Translations under genes and position numbers: made by a program
Notes under the pieces: generated by a model
Told to the model about the DNA's origin: nothing
Seen by the model: the letters and a program-made list of their open reading frames with translations, nothing else
The model's database searches: none
In this document: piece after piece, positions 1 to 9,300 of the stretch
Layout: the number at the start of each line of letters is the position of its first letter
Position numbering within the stretch: position 1 is the stretch's first letter
Source of the DNA: Deinococcus roseus
GTDB taxonomy: Bacteria; Deinococcota; Deinococci; Deinococcales; Deinococcaceae
Assembly (NCBI RefSeq): GCF_014646895.1
Contig: NZ_BMOD01000003.1
Location: 186,001-250,000 of the forward strand
Direction of reading: 5' to 3'
DNA length: 64,000 nucleotides

Positions 1-1
1 T

Positions 2-721
2 GAACGTGTTTTTGTGATTTCACTGGGCTATGTGAATGTGACGGTGCTGGGAGAACGGGAAAAATTCACCCTGGTGGACCTGGCCACCTTTGGAAGCCTG
101 AAGAACATCGAGAAGGCCCTGCAGCGGGCCGGGTTCTCTCTGGATGGCCTGCACAGTGTGCTGATCACCCATGCCCACCCGGACCATTACGGCGCACTGG
201 CTGAACTGGTGAACAAAAAGCCTGTTCCGGTGTATGCCCATTCACTGGAAATTCCGGTGCTGACTGGACAGCAGCGTCCAGAATTGCCTCCACGGGCCAG
301 CCTTCCTCTGCCGCAGCAGCTTTTGCAGCTGGCCCTCACCAGCATGAAACTGCCGCCCACCGTTCAGGAGGTGTTGCCCATCAAAGAAGGGGATGTGCTG
401 CAGGACATCCTGCCGGGCCTGACCGTCATTGATCTGCCCGGACATGCTCCGGGACAGGTGGGCTTCTGGGTGCCCTCCTCGCGCACTTTGATTGGTGGGG
501 ATGTGCTGATGCGGGGCTCCGGGCGCAGCAAACTGCCCCTGCGTGCCCTCACCGTGGACATGCGGCAGGCCGCCCTGTCTGCGCAGCGGGTGCTGGACCT
601 GGATGTGGAAAAACTGATTGTGGGCCACGGCAGGCCCATTCTGGAAAAAGCCCATGTAGAGCTGAAAACCCTGCAGGAAGACATCCGCAAAGAAACCGCT
701 GCCGTCAAGGTGACGGCATGA
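2..721 (+). CDS. MBL-fold metallo-hydrolase (5' end cut by window)
   Basis: Metallo-beta-lactamase-fold hydrolase. The Zn-binding motif THAHPDH is seen near residue 55, a further metal-ligand region GHAPGQVGFW near 145 and a distal IVGHG near 205. The reading frame is open to base 2 with no stop, and the first GTG (base 14) falls inside a beta-strand-like segment, so the real start lies upstream of the window. The 3' end overlaps the next gene by 4 nt (ATGA), so the two are probably co-translated. The substrate cannot be told from sequence; glyoxalase-II-like and lactonase-like members share this motif. Confidence 0.85.
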   Translation, partial: ERVFVISLGYVNVTVLGEREKFTLVDLATFGSLKNIEKALQRAGFSLDGLHSVLITHAHPDHYGALAELVNKKPVPVYAHSLEIPVLTGQQRPELPPRASLPLPQQLLQLALTSMKLPPTVQEVLPIKEGDVLQDILPGLTVIDLPGHAPGQVGFWVPSSRTLIGGDVLMRGSGRSKLPLRALTVDMRQAALSAQRVLDLDVEKLIVGHGRPILEKAHVELKTLQEDIRKETAAVKVTA

Positions 722-1422
722 GCCGGGTGGTGCTGATCACTGGAGCCACCGGAGGCCTGGGACCCAGTGTGGTGAGGGCTTTTGTGAACCAGGGGGACCG
801 GGTGGCCTTCACAGACCGCAGCCTGGAAAAAGCCCAGCAGTTTATGGCGCAGGAAGGTCATTCTGCAGAACAGGTGTTTCCCTTTGCCGTGGATGTCACC
901 CAGCCTGAATCCATTGCCACCTGGGTGGAAGCCGTCAAAGCCCACTGGGGCAGGCTGGATGTGCTGATCACCCTGGTGGGTGGCTTCAAAGCAGGAACCC
1001 CGGTCCACCAGATGACAGACCAGGACTGGGACCAGATGCTGAACCTCAATGCCCGCACGGTGTTTCTGGCTGCACGGGCCGTGGTGCCCCATTTGCTGGA
1101 GGCAGGCGGAGGCAAGATCATCACGGTGGGGGCAAAAGCGGGTTTTGCTGCAGGCAAAGGGGCCTCTGCCTACGCAGCTTCCAAGGCAGCAGTGCTCAGG
1201 CTGACCGAATCCCTGTCTCTGGAACTGCGGGACCACAACATCAATGTGAATGCCGTGATCCCCAGCACCATCGACACCCCGGCCAACCGGGAAGCCATGC
1301 CAGATGCAGACCACAGCAAATGGGTGTCTCCAGAAGACCTGGCAAGCGTGATGGTTTTCCTGGCTTCTGATGCTGCCAGGGCTGTGCATGGGGCGCTCAT
1401 TCCGGTGTACGGAAGGGCCTGA
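718..1422 (+). CDS. SDR-family oxidoreductase (dihydropteridine-reductase-like)
   Basis: Short-chain dehydrogenase/reductase of 234 residues. The Rossmann motif GATGGLG is at residues 8-14 and the catalytic YAASK lies near 157. The usual catalytic Ser about 13 residues before the Tyr is Ala (in ITVGAKAGF), a pattern I recall from quinoid dihydropteridine reductase-type SDRs, and the C-terminal half (SIIDTP-like loop, DADHSKW, IPVYGRA ending) resembles that group. It probably acts as a cytosolic NAD(P)-dependent reductase. It starts inside the stop of the MBL hydrolase gene, and its last 26 bases overlap the convergent TetR gene. Substrate unknown. Confidence 0.8.
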   Translation: MSRVVLITGATGGLGPSVVRAFVNQGDRVAFTDRSLEKAQQFMAQEGHSAEQVFPFAVDVTQPESIATWVEAVKAHWGRLDVLITLVGGFKAGTPVHQMTDQDWDQMLNLNARTVFLAARAVVPHLLEAGGGKIITVGAKAGFAAGKGASAYAASKAAVLRLTESLSLELRDHNINVNAVIPSTIDTPANREAMPDADHSKWVSPEDLASVMVFLASDAARAVHGALIPVYGRA

Positions 1423-1978
1423 GCAAAGAAGACCGGGCTGCGTCCAGAAACGCCGTTTTGAGCTGCGGATCGCTGACGGCACGGGCCAGCATCACACTGC
1501 CTGCCAGCGTGGACAGCACCACCAGTGCGTGCTGTCCACGCTGTTCTGCTGGAAGGTGGTGCAATACCCCTTGCAGAAGGCCCAGCATCTGCTGCAGGAG
1601 CACAGTGAAGTGCTCCTGCACCTCCGGGTCCTGTCTGGCAATTTCAGTGGCGAGGGCGGGAAGCAAACATCCGGTTTCAGGGTTCTGGCAGTGTTTCTCA
1701 TCCAGGTAGGCCAGCACCATCTTTTCGAATGCACCTGTGGGGTCTGTGGTGGCTGCATGAAAAAGCCGCTCCATTATCTCTTCTGCGGCCTGCTGCAAGG
1801 CCGCCTGAATCAGGCTGTTCTTGCCCGGAAAATGGGCATAGAACCCCCCATGGGTGAGGCCGAGTTCCTGCATCAGGCGGCCAATTCCGGTGTTCAGACC
1901 TGCAGCCCGGAAGCGTCTGGCAGCATGTTGCACCAGACGTTTCCGGGTGGCTTCGCTGTGCCCTGCATGGTAACGCAT
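1397..1978 (-). CDS. TetR-family transcriptional regulator
   Basis: Repressor-type protein of 193 residues. The N-terminal TetR helix-turn-helix is clear (GIGRLMQELGLTHGGFYAHF, about residues 30-49), followed by a helical ligand-binding domain typical of TetR_C families. It is the last gene of a three-gene minus-strand operon with fabF and a PaaI thioesterase; only one base separates its ATG from the thioesterase stop. The position suggests autoregulation of this lipid-related operon, and a palindrome at 3780-3797 in the operon leader is a candidate operator. The effector is unknown. Confidence 0.88.
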   Translation of the reverse strand: MRYHAGHSEATRKRLVQHAARRFRAAGLNTGIGRLMQELGLTHGGFYAHFPGKNSLIQAALQQAAEEIMERLFHAATTDPTGAFEKMVLAYLDEKHCQNPETGCLLPALATEIARQDPEVQEHFTVLLQQMLGLLQGVLHHLPAEQRGQHALVVLSTLAGSVMLARAVSDPQLKTAFLDAARSSLLRPFRTPE

Positions 1979-1979
1979 G

Positions 1980-2483
1980 TCAACCCCTGGGTCTGAAAAT
2001 CATGCAGGTGCTGGTTCCATGGGCATAAATCTGACCGTCTGCATCCACGATCTGCCCTTCTGCCAGGGCTGTGCTTTTGCTGATCGAGATGACCTTGCCC
2101 ACCGCCCTGATGCCCTCTCCGCCCAGGCTGAGCGGCCTGAGGTATTTGATGTTGATGTCCAGGGTGGTGTACCCGGTGCCTGCAGGCAGCAGGGTGTGCA
2201 CGGCGCAGGCCATCACGGTGTCCAGCATGGTGGCGTACACCCCGCCATGCACCGAGCCGATGGGGTTGAAGTGAAACTCCTGGGGCCTGAAAGGGAAAGT
2301 CACCTGACCTTCCTGGATGTCCTCGACGCTGGGGCGGTCTGCACCCAGCATCTGCATCACCGGAGGGGCGGCAAATCTGCCTTCACTGATGCCCCGCAAG
2401 AATTCCAGACCGCTGACCTGCTGCACAGATTGTGCCAGTGCAGCAGGATCCTGCCAGTTGAAAGTGCGTTCTCGCATGGTCAT
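1980..2483 (-). CDS. PaaI/YdiI-type hotdog-fold thioesterase
   Basis: Acyl-CoA thioesterase of 167 residues. The hotdog signature GSVHGGVYATMLDTV is near residues 77-91, followed by the expected beta segment (YTTLDINIKYLRPL). It would hydrolyse acyl- or aryl-CoA in the cytosol. It sits between fabF (4-nt ATGA overlap upstream) and a TetR regulator (1-nt gap downstream), so the three are almost certainly one mRNA; the context points to fatty-acid or ketide chemistry. Chain-length preference cannot be read from sequence. Confidence 0.85.
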   Translation of the reverse strand: MTMRERTFNWQDPAALAQSVQQVSGLEFLRGISEGRFAAPPVMQMLGADRPSVEDIQEGQVTFPFRPQEFHFNPIGSVHGGVYATMLDTVMACAVHTLLPAGTGYTTLDINIKYLRPLSLGGEGIRAVGKVISISKSTALAEGQIVDADGQIYAHGTSTCMIFRPRG

Positions 2484-3718
2484 TCCTCGAATTTCTGAAA
2501 AATCAGGGAGGCGTTCAATCCACCGAACGCAAAGGAGTTGCTGAGGGCGGCTTTGACGGAGGTGTGCACGGGTTCGCGGGCAATTCTGAGGGGGATGTCG
2601 GCATCTTCAGCGTTGATGCTGGGAGGCACAATGCCCGAAAAGATTGCCTGAATGCTGGCAATGGCTTCAATGGCCCCGGCTGCGCCCAGCAGGTGTCCGG
2701 TCATGCTCTTGGTGCTGGAGACCCAGATGTTCTCGATGGCCTCTCCCAGAGCGGCCCGCAGGGCAGCGGCCTCTGCACGGTCTCCCACCGGGGTGCTGGT
2801 GGCGTGGGCGTTGATGTACTGGATGTCTTCAGGTTGCAGGCCAGATTCTTTCAGGGCGGCTTTCACGGCCAGCAGTGCGCCTGCGCCTTCCGGGTGGGGT
2901 TCGGTGATGTGGTGGGCATCTGCGCTGCGACCAAAACCCACGATTTCAGCGTAAATTCTGGCCCCTCTGGCTTTGGCATGTTCCAGCGATTCCAGCACCA
3001 GCACCCCGGCCCCTTCTCCCAGCACAAAACCATCCCGCTGGGCAGAGAAAGGACGGCTGGCTTTTTCGGGGTCGTCGTTGCGGCGGCTCAGGGCTTTCAT
3101 GTTGGCAAAACCGCTGATCACCAGTGGGGTGATGATGGCCTCGGTGCCTCCAGCAAGCATCACATCTGCTTCACCGAATCCGATCGCCCGGTAAGCGCTG
3201 CCCAGAGCGTCTGCTCCGGTGGTGCAGGCCGTGGACACGCTGGACGCCACCCCTTGCAGACCGTAACGGATGGCCACATGGGAGGAAGCTGCGTTGGCCA
3301 TCAGCATGGGAATGAAGAAAGGACTGACCCGGCTGTACCCTTTCTCGAAAGCATTTCTGGACTGGGCCTCCCAGGTGTCCATGCCCCCGATGGCCGATCC
3401 GATCAGGGAGCCAAAACGGGTGCGGTCTGTGGTGGCAGGATCCAGACTGGCGTCCTGCAAAGCCAGTTCGGCAGCAGCCACGCCCAGATGCACAAAACGG
3501 TCGGTGCGTTTGATGTCGCGCAGGTCCATGTACTGCTGGGGATCGAGGTCCACCTCTCCGGCGATTTGCACGGGCAGGCCGTCGGGATCAAAACGCTGAA
3601 TTTTGCGCACGCCGGACTGGCCCCGCAACTGGGCTTCATGAAATTCCTGTGCTGAGTTGCCAATCGGGCTGATGGTGCCCATGCCCGTAACCACCACGCG
3701 GGTTTTCTGGTGTTGCAT
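2480..3718 (-). CDS. fabF: Beta-ketoacyl-ACP synthase II
   Basis: Condensing enzyme of fatty-acid synthesis: it elongates acyl-ACP with malonyl-ACP. From the ATG at 3718 it is 412 residues, the usual KAS-II length. The catalytic Cys (STACTTGADALG) and two His (NAHATSTPVGD and KSMTGHLLGAAG) are all present. This start is chosen because it gives the family N-terminus (KTRVVVTGMGTISPIG) and has an AAGGAG about 6 nt upstream; the frame stays open to 3826 but that extension is a low-complexity Gln/Gly/Ala run. It leads an operon with a thioesterase and a TetR regulator, so it may be a second, regulated KAS rather than the housekeeping copy. Confidence 0.9.
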   Translation of the reverse strand: MQHQKTRVVVTGMGTISPIGNSAQEFHEAQLRGQSGVRKIQRFDPDGLPVQIAGEVDLDPQQYMDLRDIKRTDRFVHLGVAAAELALQDASLDPATTDRTRFGSLIGSAIGGMDTWEAQSRNAFEKGYSRVSPFFIPMLMANAASSHVAIRYGLQGVASSVSTACTTGADALGSAYRAIGFGEADVMLAGGTEAIITPLVISGFANMKALSRRNDDPEKASRPFSAQRDGFVLGEGAGVLVLESLEHAKARGARIYAEIVGFGRSADAHHITEPHPEGAGALLAVKAALKESGLQPEDIQYINAHATSTPVGDRAEAAALRAALGEAIENIWVSSTKSMTGHLLGAAGAIEAIASIQAIFSGIVPPSINAEDADIPLRIAREPVHTSVKAALSNSFAFGGLNASLIFQKFEE

Positions 3719-3720
3719 GA

Positions 3721-3757
3721 CTTCTCCTTGTCCTTGTGCTTGTCCTTGTGCTTGTAC
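3721..3757 (-). repeat. Short tandem repeat in fabF leader (6/12-nt units)
   Basis: On the minus strand the leader reads as repeated ACAAGG/ACAAGC hexamers (12-nt period) and ends at the fabF Shine-Dalgarno. Each ACAAGGA unit carries an SD-like AAGGA, so copy-number change by slippage could alter translation. The repeat is seen directly; the effect is inference. Confidence 0.6.
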
Positions 3758-3779
3758 CGTCACTTGCATGACGGCCCGT

Positions 3780-3797
3780 ATATGACAGCCATCATAT
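3780..3797. promoter_or_regulatory. Palindrome, candidate TetR operator
   Basis: ATATGA-cagcca-TCATAT, a perfect 6-bp inverted repeat with 6-nt spacer, lies about 60 nt before the fabF start. On the minus strand a TATGAT -10-like hexamer overlaps it. It is a plausible operator for the operon's own TetR protein; no other copy was noticed. Confidence 0.4.
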
Positions 3798-3873
3798 GAT
3801 GAAAGAAAATGAAAAACCACCCACAAGGTTGCAGGCGGCTTTTGTGAACAGGTCTCAAACAGATTTCAAAAAT

Positions 3874-4233
3874 TCATTTCCACTTTGCAGAACTGACTTT
3901 TGCCGTGGCCTGAAAGTAGGTGTACAGCAGCTTCCCCTTGTTGTGGTAGGCAATGATCTGGAATTTGCCATTTTTGTCTTTTTTGATTTCCCAGACCACA
4001 TTGGCATCACATTTGGCCGAGAATTTGCCTTTGAGGGGGGAGTCGGTTTTGCTGCCCACCCCCTTGGCAGACATCAGGTACTTCATCTTGTTGGACATGG
4101 CGTAGATTTCCTGCTGCACTGCCAGACTGGTGATGCATTTGTGGGCGGCCTTGTCTGCAGCTTCCTGGGCCAGTGCCGTTGTGCCCGGCAGCAAAAAGCA
4201 GAGGGTCAGAAAAAATCGGGAGGTTCTGAGCAT
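3874..4233 (-). CDS. Small secreted protein of unknown function
   Basis: 119 residues. A clear Sec signal peptide (residues 1-22, hydrophobic core FFLTLCFLLPG, cleavage likely after ALA) precedes a Lys-rich, beta-prone mature domain with two Cys (KCITS, SAKCDAN) that could form a disulfide. I recognise no family. It is probably monocistronic, with fabF upstream on the same strand and a ROK gene downstream. Exported, likely periplasmic. Confidence 0.7.
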   Translation of the reverse strand: MLRTSRFFLTLCFLLPGTTALAQEAADKAAHKCITSLAVQQEIYAMSNKMKYLMSAKGVGSKTDSPLKGKFSAKCDANVVWEIKKDKNGKFQIIAYHNKGKLLYTYFQATAKVSSAKWK

Positions 4234-4273
4234 TTGCTGATCTTACCATGCAGGACAGGGCTTTTCAGGGGCT

Positions 4274-5506
4274 TCAGCTTCTGGCAGCCTCCAGATCGAA
4301 ACAGCACAGCATGGCGTGTGCAAGGCTGCCCATCAGGCCAGAAGTGTTGCCCAGACGGGTGAAATCCACGGTGAGCTTGCGGGCAGCCAGGGGCATGGCG
4401 CGTCCGTACACACTCTGGCGGATTCCGGCCAGCATCAGGGGGCCAATGTGGGCCAGTTCTCCGCCAATCAGGATGTGTGAGGGGCACAGCACGTTGGTCA
4501 GTCCGGCCAGCACCTGCCCGATTTTCAGTCCTGCCGCCTGGATGATCGCGTTGGCCTCTGCATCGCCTTCTCCAGCAGCACGGGCGACATCTGCCAGGGT
4601 CAGGGCCTGTCCTTGTTGCAAGGGGGCCTGAAAATGGCTGCTGCGTCCAGCAAGCCCTGCTTCAGTGGCCTGACGCAAGATGGCCTGTTCGCCTGCCATG
4701 CGTTCCAGACAGCCCCGCTGACCGCAATTGCACAGCGGTCCTTCAGGATCAAGGGGCATGTGGGCGATTTCTCCCGCTCCACCAAAAGCCCCCCGGTAAA
4801 TCTGACCGTTGATCACCATGCCCGCTCCGATGCTGGAGGAGAGTTTCAGCACCATGAACGATTCAAATTGTGAGCCTTCCCCGTGCCTGCGGGCGTTCCA
4901 GAGTTCGCCCAGGGCCATCAGGTTGGTGTCGTTGTCCACAAAAACCGGAACCCTGAAGTGCCTTGAGCAGTAATCCTGAATGGAAAACCCGTCCCACTGC
5001 GGCATGATTAGGGAACTGACCATCAGGCCGGTGTTCTTTTCGATGGGACTGGGCACCCCGATGGCCATGCTGAGCAGCTGTTCAGCTGAAATGTGCTGCT
5101 GGGAGAGCATCTGGCAGATCAGGGCTTTGATGCGGGCCATCACCTGTCCAGCACCGGCCCGCAAATCCATGCTTTCACGGTGCACCTGCAGCACATTCAG
5201 GGCGGCATCTGAGAGCACCACGCTCACTTCACGCCCGGAAATGTCAACGCCCAGATAATACCCGAGGTGGGGATTCAGGCCATACAGGGAGGCTTTGCGG
5301 CCCCCCACCGAATCCCGCTGTCCGACCTCCTCCACCCATCCCGAAACCAGCAGGCCATCCAGCAACTGTCCCACCTTGGTGCGGGACTGCTGTGTGACAA
5401 AAGCCAATTGCTGGCGGGTGAGGGCACCATGCCACAGCAGGGGGGAGAGGATTTCGCTTTCTTCCTTCAGCAGGCTCAGGTTGGACTGGTGGAATGTTTT
5501 CAGCAT
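4274..5506 (-). CDS. ROK-family transcriptional repressor
   Basis: 410 residues: an N-terminal winged helix-turn-helix (residues 15-70, LTRQQLAFVTQQSRTKVGQLL) followed by a ROK sugar-kinase-like domain from about residue 80 (YYLGVDISGREVSVVL). The ROK zinc motif CNCGQRGCLE is intact near residue 255, and a phosphate-binding-like GAGM segment precedes it. NagC/XylR-type members bind DNA and release it on sugar binding. Its promoter at 5658-5686 carries two AACGTT-centred boxes at the expected repressor positions, so autorepression is likely. The sugar effector is unknown and no sugar-catabolic gene is directly adjacent. Confidence 0.88.
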   Translation of the reverse strand: MLKTFHQSNLSLLKEESEILSPLLWHGALTRQQLAFVTQQSRTKVGQLLDGLLVSGWVEEVGQRDSVGGRKASLYGLNPHLGYYLGVDISGREVSVVLSDAALNVLQVHRESMDLRAGAGQVMARIKALICQMLSQQHISAEQLLSMAIGVPSPIEKNTGLMVSSLIMPQWDGFSIQDYCSRHFRVPVFVDNDTNLMALGELWNARRHGEGSQFESFMVLKLSSSIGAGMVINGQIYRGAFGGAGEIAHMPLDPEGPLCNCGQRGCLERMAGEQAILRQATEAGLAGRSSHFQAPLQQGQALTLADVARAAGEGDAEANAIIQAAGLKIGQVLAGLTNVLCPSHILIGGELAHIGPLMLAGIRQSVYGRAMPLAARKLTVDFTRLGNTSGLMGSLAHAMLCCFDLEAARS

Positions 5507-5633
5507 GGTGTCTCCGCAGCACAGGAACCAGGGGTTTTCAGGGAGTGGCCAACATCACTCTGAACCTTCAGGAAACGGCAAAGCAAGAAAAGTATCGCCC
5601 TGAAAGATCCGAGGGCGGTTGCTATGGGGATCA

Positions 5634-5643
5634 TGAACGTTCA
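5634..5643. promoter_or_regulatory. TGAACGTTCA palindrome (box 1)
   Basis: Perfect 10-bp palindrome just downstream of the predicted ROK transcription start. The same 10-mer recurs at 5880-5889, and a variant (TTAACGTTCA) lies 15 bp away at 5649-5658. Candidate ROK operator. Confidence 0.5.
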
Positions 5644-5648
5644 GATTC

Positions 5649-5658
5649 TTAACGTTCA
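5649..5658. promoter_or_regulatory. TTAACGTTCA near-palindrome (box 2)
   Basis: Variant of the TGAACGTTCA box abutting the -10 hexamer of the ROK gene promoter; centre-to-centre spacing to box 1 is 15 bp. Candidate ROK operator. Confidence 0.45.
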
Positions 5659-5686
5659 GAATATCGGATGCAGGAATGCCTGTCAA
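5658..5686 (-). promoter_or_regulatory. Promoter of the ROK repressor gene
   Basis: On the minus strand: -35 TTGACA (5686-5681), 17-nt spacer, -10 TATTCT (5663-5658). The transcription start is expected near 5651, giving a 5' leader of about 145 nt. The two AACGTT boxes lie over the start region. Confidence 0.65.
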
Positions 5687-5917
5687 GCCATCAAGTTTTC
5701 TGGAGATGTTCCTCTGGCCTCCTGGAGGCTTCTCTGAGATCAATTTGCTTGTGGCTGGGTTGGCTGGCCTTCAGGCAGGATCAAAAATCTGTGCTCAAAG
5801 TGCTCAACAAAGGTATTTCCAGCGAAAGCCAGGCTGTGCTGGGCAAAACTGGAGGTCTGCGAACAGGCCATAAAAAACATGAACGTTCAGAAAAAGCCTG
5901 GTTTCTGCTCCCTGCAA
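5687..5917. other. Intergenic stretch with a third TGAACGTTCA box
   Basis: No supported gene. The only notable element is a perfect TGAACGTTCA at 5880-5889, about 240 bp from the ROK promoter boxes; it could be an auxiliary (looping) operator. Confidence 0.4.
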
Positions 5918-6178
5918 TCACTCCTCTTCCAGAAAAGGCAGGGGATCGTGCATTTTCTGGCGCAGGATCACATAAAAACGCTTCTTGGGGCCAGCAGCCT
6001 CCCAGTGGTCTTTCACCACCGTTTTGAATTCCAGTTCCCGTCCAGCATCCCGTTCCGCCAAGATTTTGGCATCGTCGTAGGTGCGGGCCAGGGTCAGGAA
6101 GACCCGCCTCACTTCTCCGGTTCCGGTGTTGACGGCACTGCTGGAATAATGGGCCAAAACAAAAATCTGCACATCCAT
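5918..6178 (-). CDS. Small hypothetical protein
   Basis: 86 residues from the ATG at 6178 (MDVQIFVLAHYS). The frame is open to 6295, but the extension would overlap the start region of the divergent A2M gene; a GGAG lies 13 nt and a GGGAG 2 nt before this ATG. The protein is hydrophilic and mixed alpha/beta, ending in an acidic FLEEE tail. I recognise no family. It reads as a small cytosolic protein, perhaps acting on nucleic acid or protein. Confidence 0.55.
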   Translation of the reverse strand: MDVQIFVLAHYSSSAVNTGTGEVRRVFLTLARTYDDAKILAERDAGRELEFKTVVKDHWEAAGPKKRFYVILRQKMHDPLPFLEEE

Positions 6179-6315
6179 GGCTCCCACTTTACTCCGAGCG
6201 CGGCCCGGAAACACCCCGCAAAATGGACGGGTCAGCAGAGCAGAACCCTTCACCTGATCTCCCTGAAGTGACCACCAAGGCAAGAAGGGGGGCACAGAAT
6301 CTTTACAATAGGAAC

Positions 6316-9300
6316 ATGCGCGTTGTTTCCCCCTGGATTTTCCTTGGTTTGTGGATGGGTTTTTCTGTTGCAGCAGCGCAGACAGCCATCACCAAGACCA
6401 GTTTGAATTTGCGAGAATCTCCCTCGGCAGGTGCGCCCATCCGGCAGGTGCTGGAAGCGGGTCGCACCGTCTACATCTGGAATGAACTGTTCAACCCCAA
6501 TTACGATCCCGACTGGTCCCAGGTGCTGGTGGGCAACCAGGTGGGCTGGGTGAAAAGCGAGTACCTGAGCTATGAAAAAGCCGTGCGGGCAGGCAGTTTT
6601 GAAGACGCCTATTTTGGTCAGGCCACACGGGTCAAAGAGGCTTTCAAACTGAAATTCTTCCCCGATCCCGAGGTGGCCCTGGACACCGAATGGCTGGTGC
6701 GGATCCAGAAAGTGCAGGACGAGTATTTCATTCGCCGCCAGGATTCGGACGTGTTGCCCTTTCAGTCCGATCCCCTGTCTTTCCGGCAAAAACCCCTGCT
6801 GGAAACCAGCCAGAACGAGAACGCCCTGGTGTTTTCCTTCCCGGCCCTGAATGCGGGAGGGTACGTGGTGTCCCTGGCACGTGCGGCGGCCCCCAATGCC
6901 ATCGTGGCGGCCATTCCCCTGATGGTCTCCAACCTCTCGGTGGTCACCAAGAACACCCCCGAAAAAGTGCATTTCTGGGCGCTGGACATCAAAACCGGGC
7001 GTCCGGCGGACCATGCAAAAGTGCAGATGTACACCCTCAAAGCAGGCCAGGTGGTGCCCCTGGGGGAAGGCGAGACCTCTGCGCAGGGCACCCTCAGTTT
7101 GCCTGCCCCCAGAGACCAGAAAATCAATTACCTGGTGACGGACGGCACCTCCCAGGCCTTCACCCCACCTGCCAACCAGACCCCTGCAGGCGAGGCTTAC
7201 CGCACCCTGGTGATGACAGACCGCCCCCTGTACCAGCAGTCGGACACCGTGCAGGTGACCGGGGTGGTCCGGCAGCGTCAAAGTGTGGGGTACAAACCTT
7301 ACAGCGGGGCAGCGCAATTCCGGCTGGTGGATCCGCAGGGCAACACCATCTTCAGCAAGGCCCTCAGGCTGGACGCAGCAGGAACTTTCCGGGAAGACCT
7401 TCCCATGAACTTCTCCAGCACAGGCACCTACCATGCAGAGGTGGCGATCAGCTCCAGCACCCCTTACCGGGAAAAACCCATCGAGGAGGTCAGCTTTGTG
7501 CCTTTCCTGGTGCAGCCTTATGTGCGGCCCAGTTTTGACCTCGCCCTGACCCTTCCGGAAGAGGTGCTGGCCGGAGAAAGCACCCTGAAAATGCAGAGCG
7601 CCCTGTACTCTGGCGGAAAAACCAATGCCAGAGTGGACGTTTTTGCCGTGCAGGGCTATCCCAGCGATCTGTACTGGGGTTACGGCAGTGGCCATGGAGG
7701 TCCCACCACCGAGGATTACCAGGATCTGCCCGAATACGAGCTTTATGGGGGGGTTTACGATCCCACCGACACCGAATCCCGTGTGGCCCAGACCAGTCTG
7801 CAAAACGGTGAGGGGTCCATCAAGTTGCAATTGAACCCCAGGGACGACAAGCCCACACCGTACATCCTGACGGTGCGTGCCCTGGATGAATTTGGCCGCA
7901 AAGTGGTGGCCCAGAAAAACATCATGGTGTACCCCAGCAACCTGGTGCTCAGTGCAGACACCCCGGAAAACCTGAAGGCCAGAACCGCCACCAACCTGAC
8001 CCTCTCGGCACGCAAGGTGGGCAGCAGTCAGGCCATCACCGGGCAGGCCCTGGAGGTCAAGGTGGTTCGCAGCACCTGGGAATGGGACGATGTCAAAAAG
8101 GACTGGAAGGAAGTCATCCTGCAAAGTTACGGTGCACAGACCCGCACCGATGCCAGCGGCAAGGCCACCGTGCCTTACACCCCATCTGGCAGCGGCAGCA
8201 TCAAAATGGAGGTGACGGCCCATGATGAGAAAGGCAAAACCGCCACCCTCACCCAGTTTGTGGGCTGGATTCCCGAAGAAAACACCGTGTCCAATGGTCA
8301 GGATGCCCTGCAGCTCATGGTTCCTGAAACCCGCTTCAAGGTGGGAGAAACGGTGCCCGTGGTGCTCAGCAATTCCCTGCCAGCAGGCACCCTGGTGTGG
8401 CTGACTGCAGAGGGAACGGCAGTGCACCAGCAGCAATTTGTGAAAATCAATGGTCCGGCCACCAAAGCCAGCATCAAAATCACCCCAGAAATGCAGCCCG
8501 GGTTCTGGGTCAACGCGGTGTACCACACGGCCACCAAACCCGTGATTCAGCCCTATGGGGCTTTTGTGCATGTTCCGGTGCAAAACCGGGATTTGCAGGT
8601 CAAAGTCACCCCCGAAAAAGCCACCCTCAAACCCGGAGAAGCTTCACGGTTGCGCATTGAAACCACCCAGAACGGCAAACCCGTGTCTGCCTGGGTCACG
8701 GTGGGTGCCGTCAATGAAGCCCTCTACGCCCTGGTGGAAGACGCCACTCCTGACCCCTGGCGCTACTTCTGGGGCATCCCTTATGGCACAGATGTGCTGA
8801 CCACCTCCGCACTGCCTTCTGGATTTTCTGCAGACAGCGGAGATGGTGGAGGAGATGTGCCCGGTTTCTTCTGGCGCTCCCACTTCCGGGACACGGCTTT
8901 CTTTCAGGCGGTCACCACCGACAAGAAGGGGGTGGCCCTGGTGAATTTTACTGTGCCAGACGAGCTGACCCAGTACCGCATTCTGGCCCGTGGCATCGCC
9001 CCCGACACCTCTGCTGGCGAGGGGAAAGGCTTCCTGCAAACCAGTCTGGGCTTTTATGTGCGGCTTTCGGCCCCCACGTACCTCACGCACGGAGATGAAA
9101 CCACCATTTACACCACCGTGCACAACCAGAGCAAAGAAAACCTGCAGGTGGCGGTCAGCTTCAAGTTGCCGTCTGGAACCCTCAAGAAGACGGTCAGTGT
9201 GGCCGCCCATTCCATGACGGCTGTTCCCTGGATTGTCAAAGCCCCAGACACCGCCACCCTGCAACTGGAAACCACCGCCAGCAGTGGCACCCTCTCCGAT

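Noticed and set aside
6250..8583. 777-codon minus-strand open frame opposite the A2M gene
   Set aside because: His/Gly/Gln-rich translation, no domain, fully antisense to a strongly supported gene; a codon-bias shadow.
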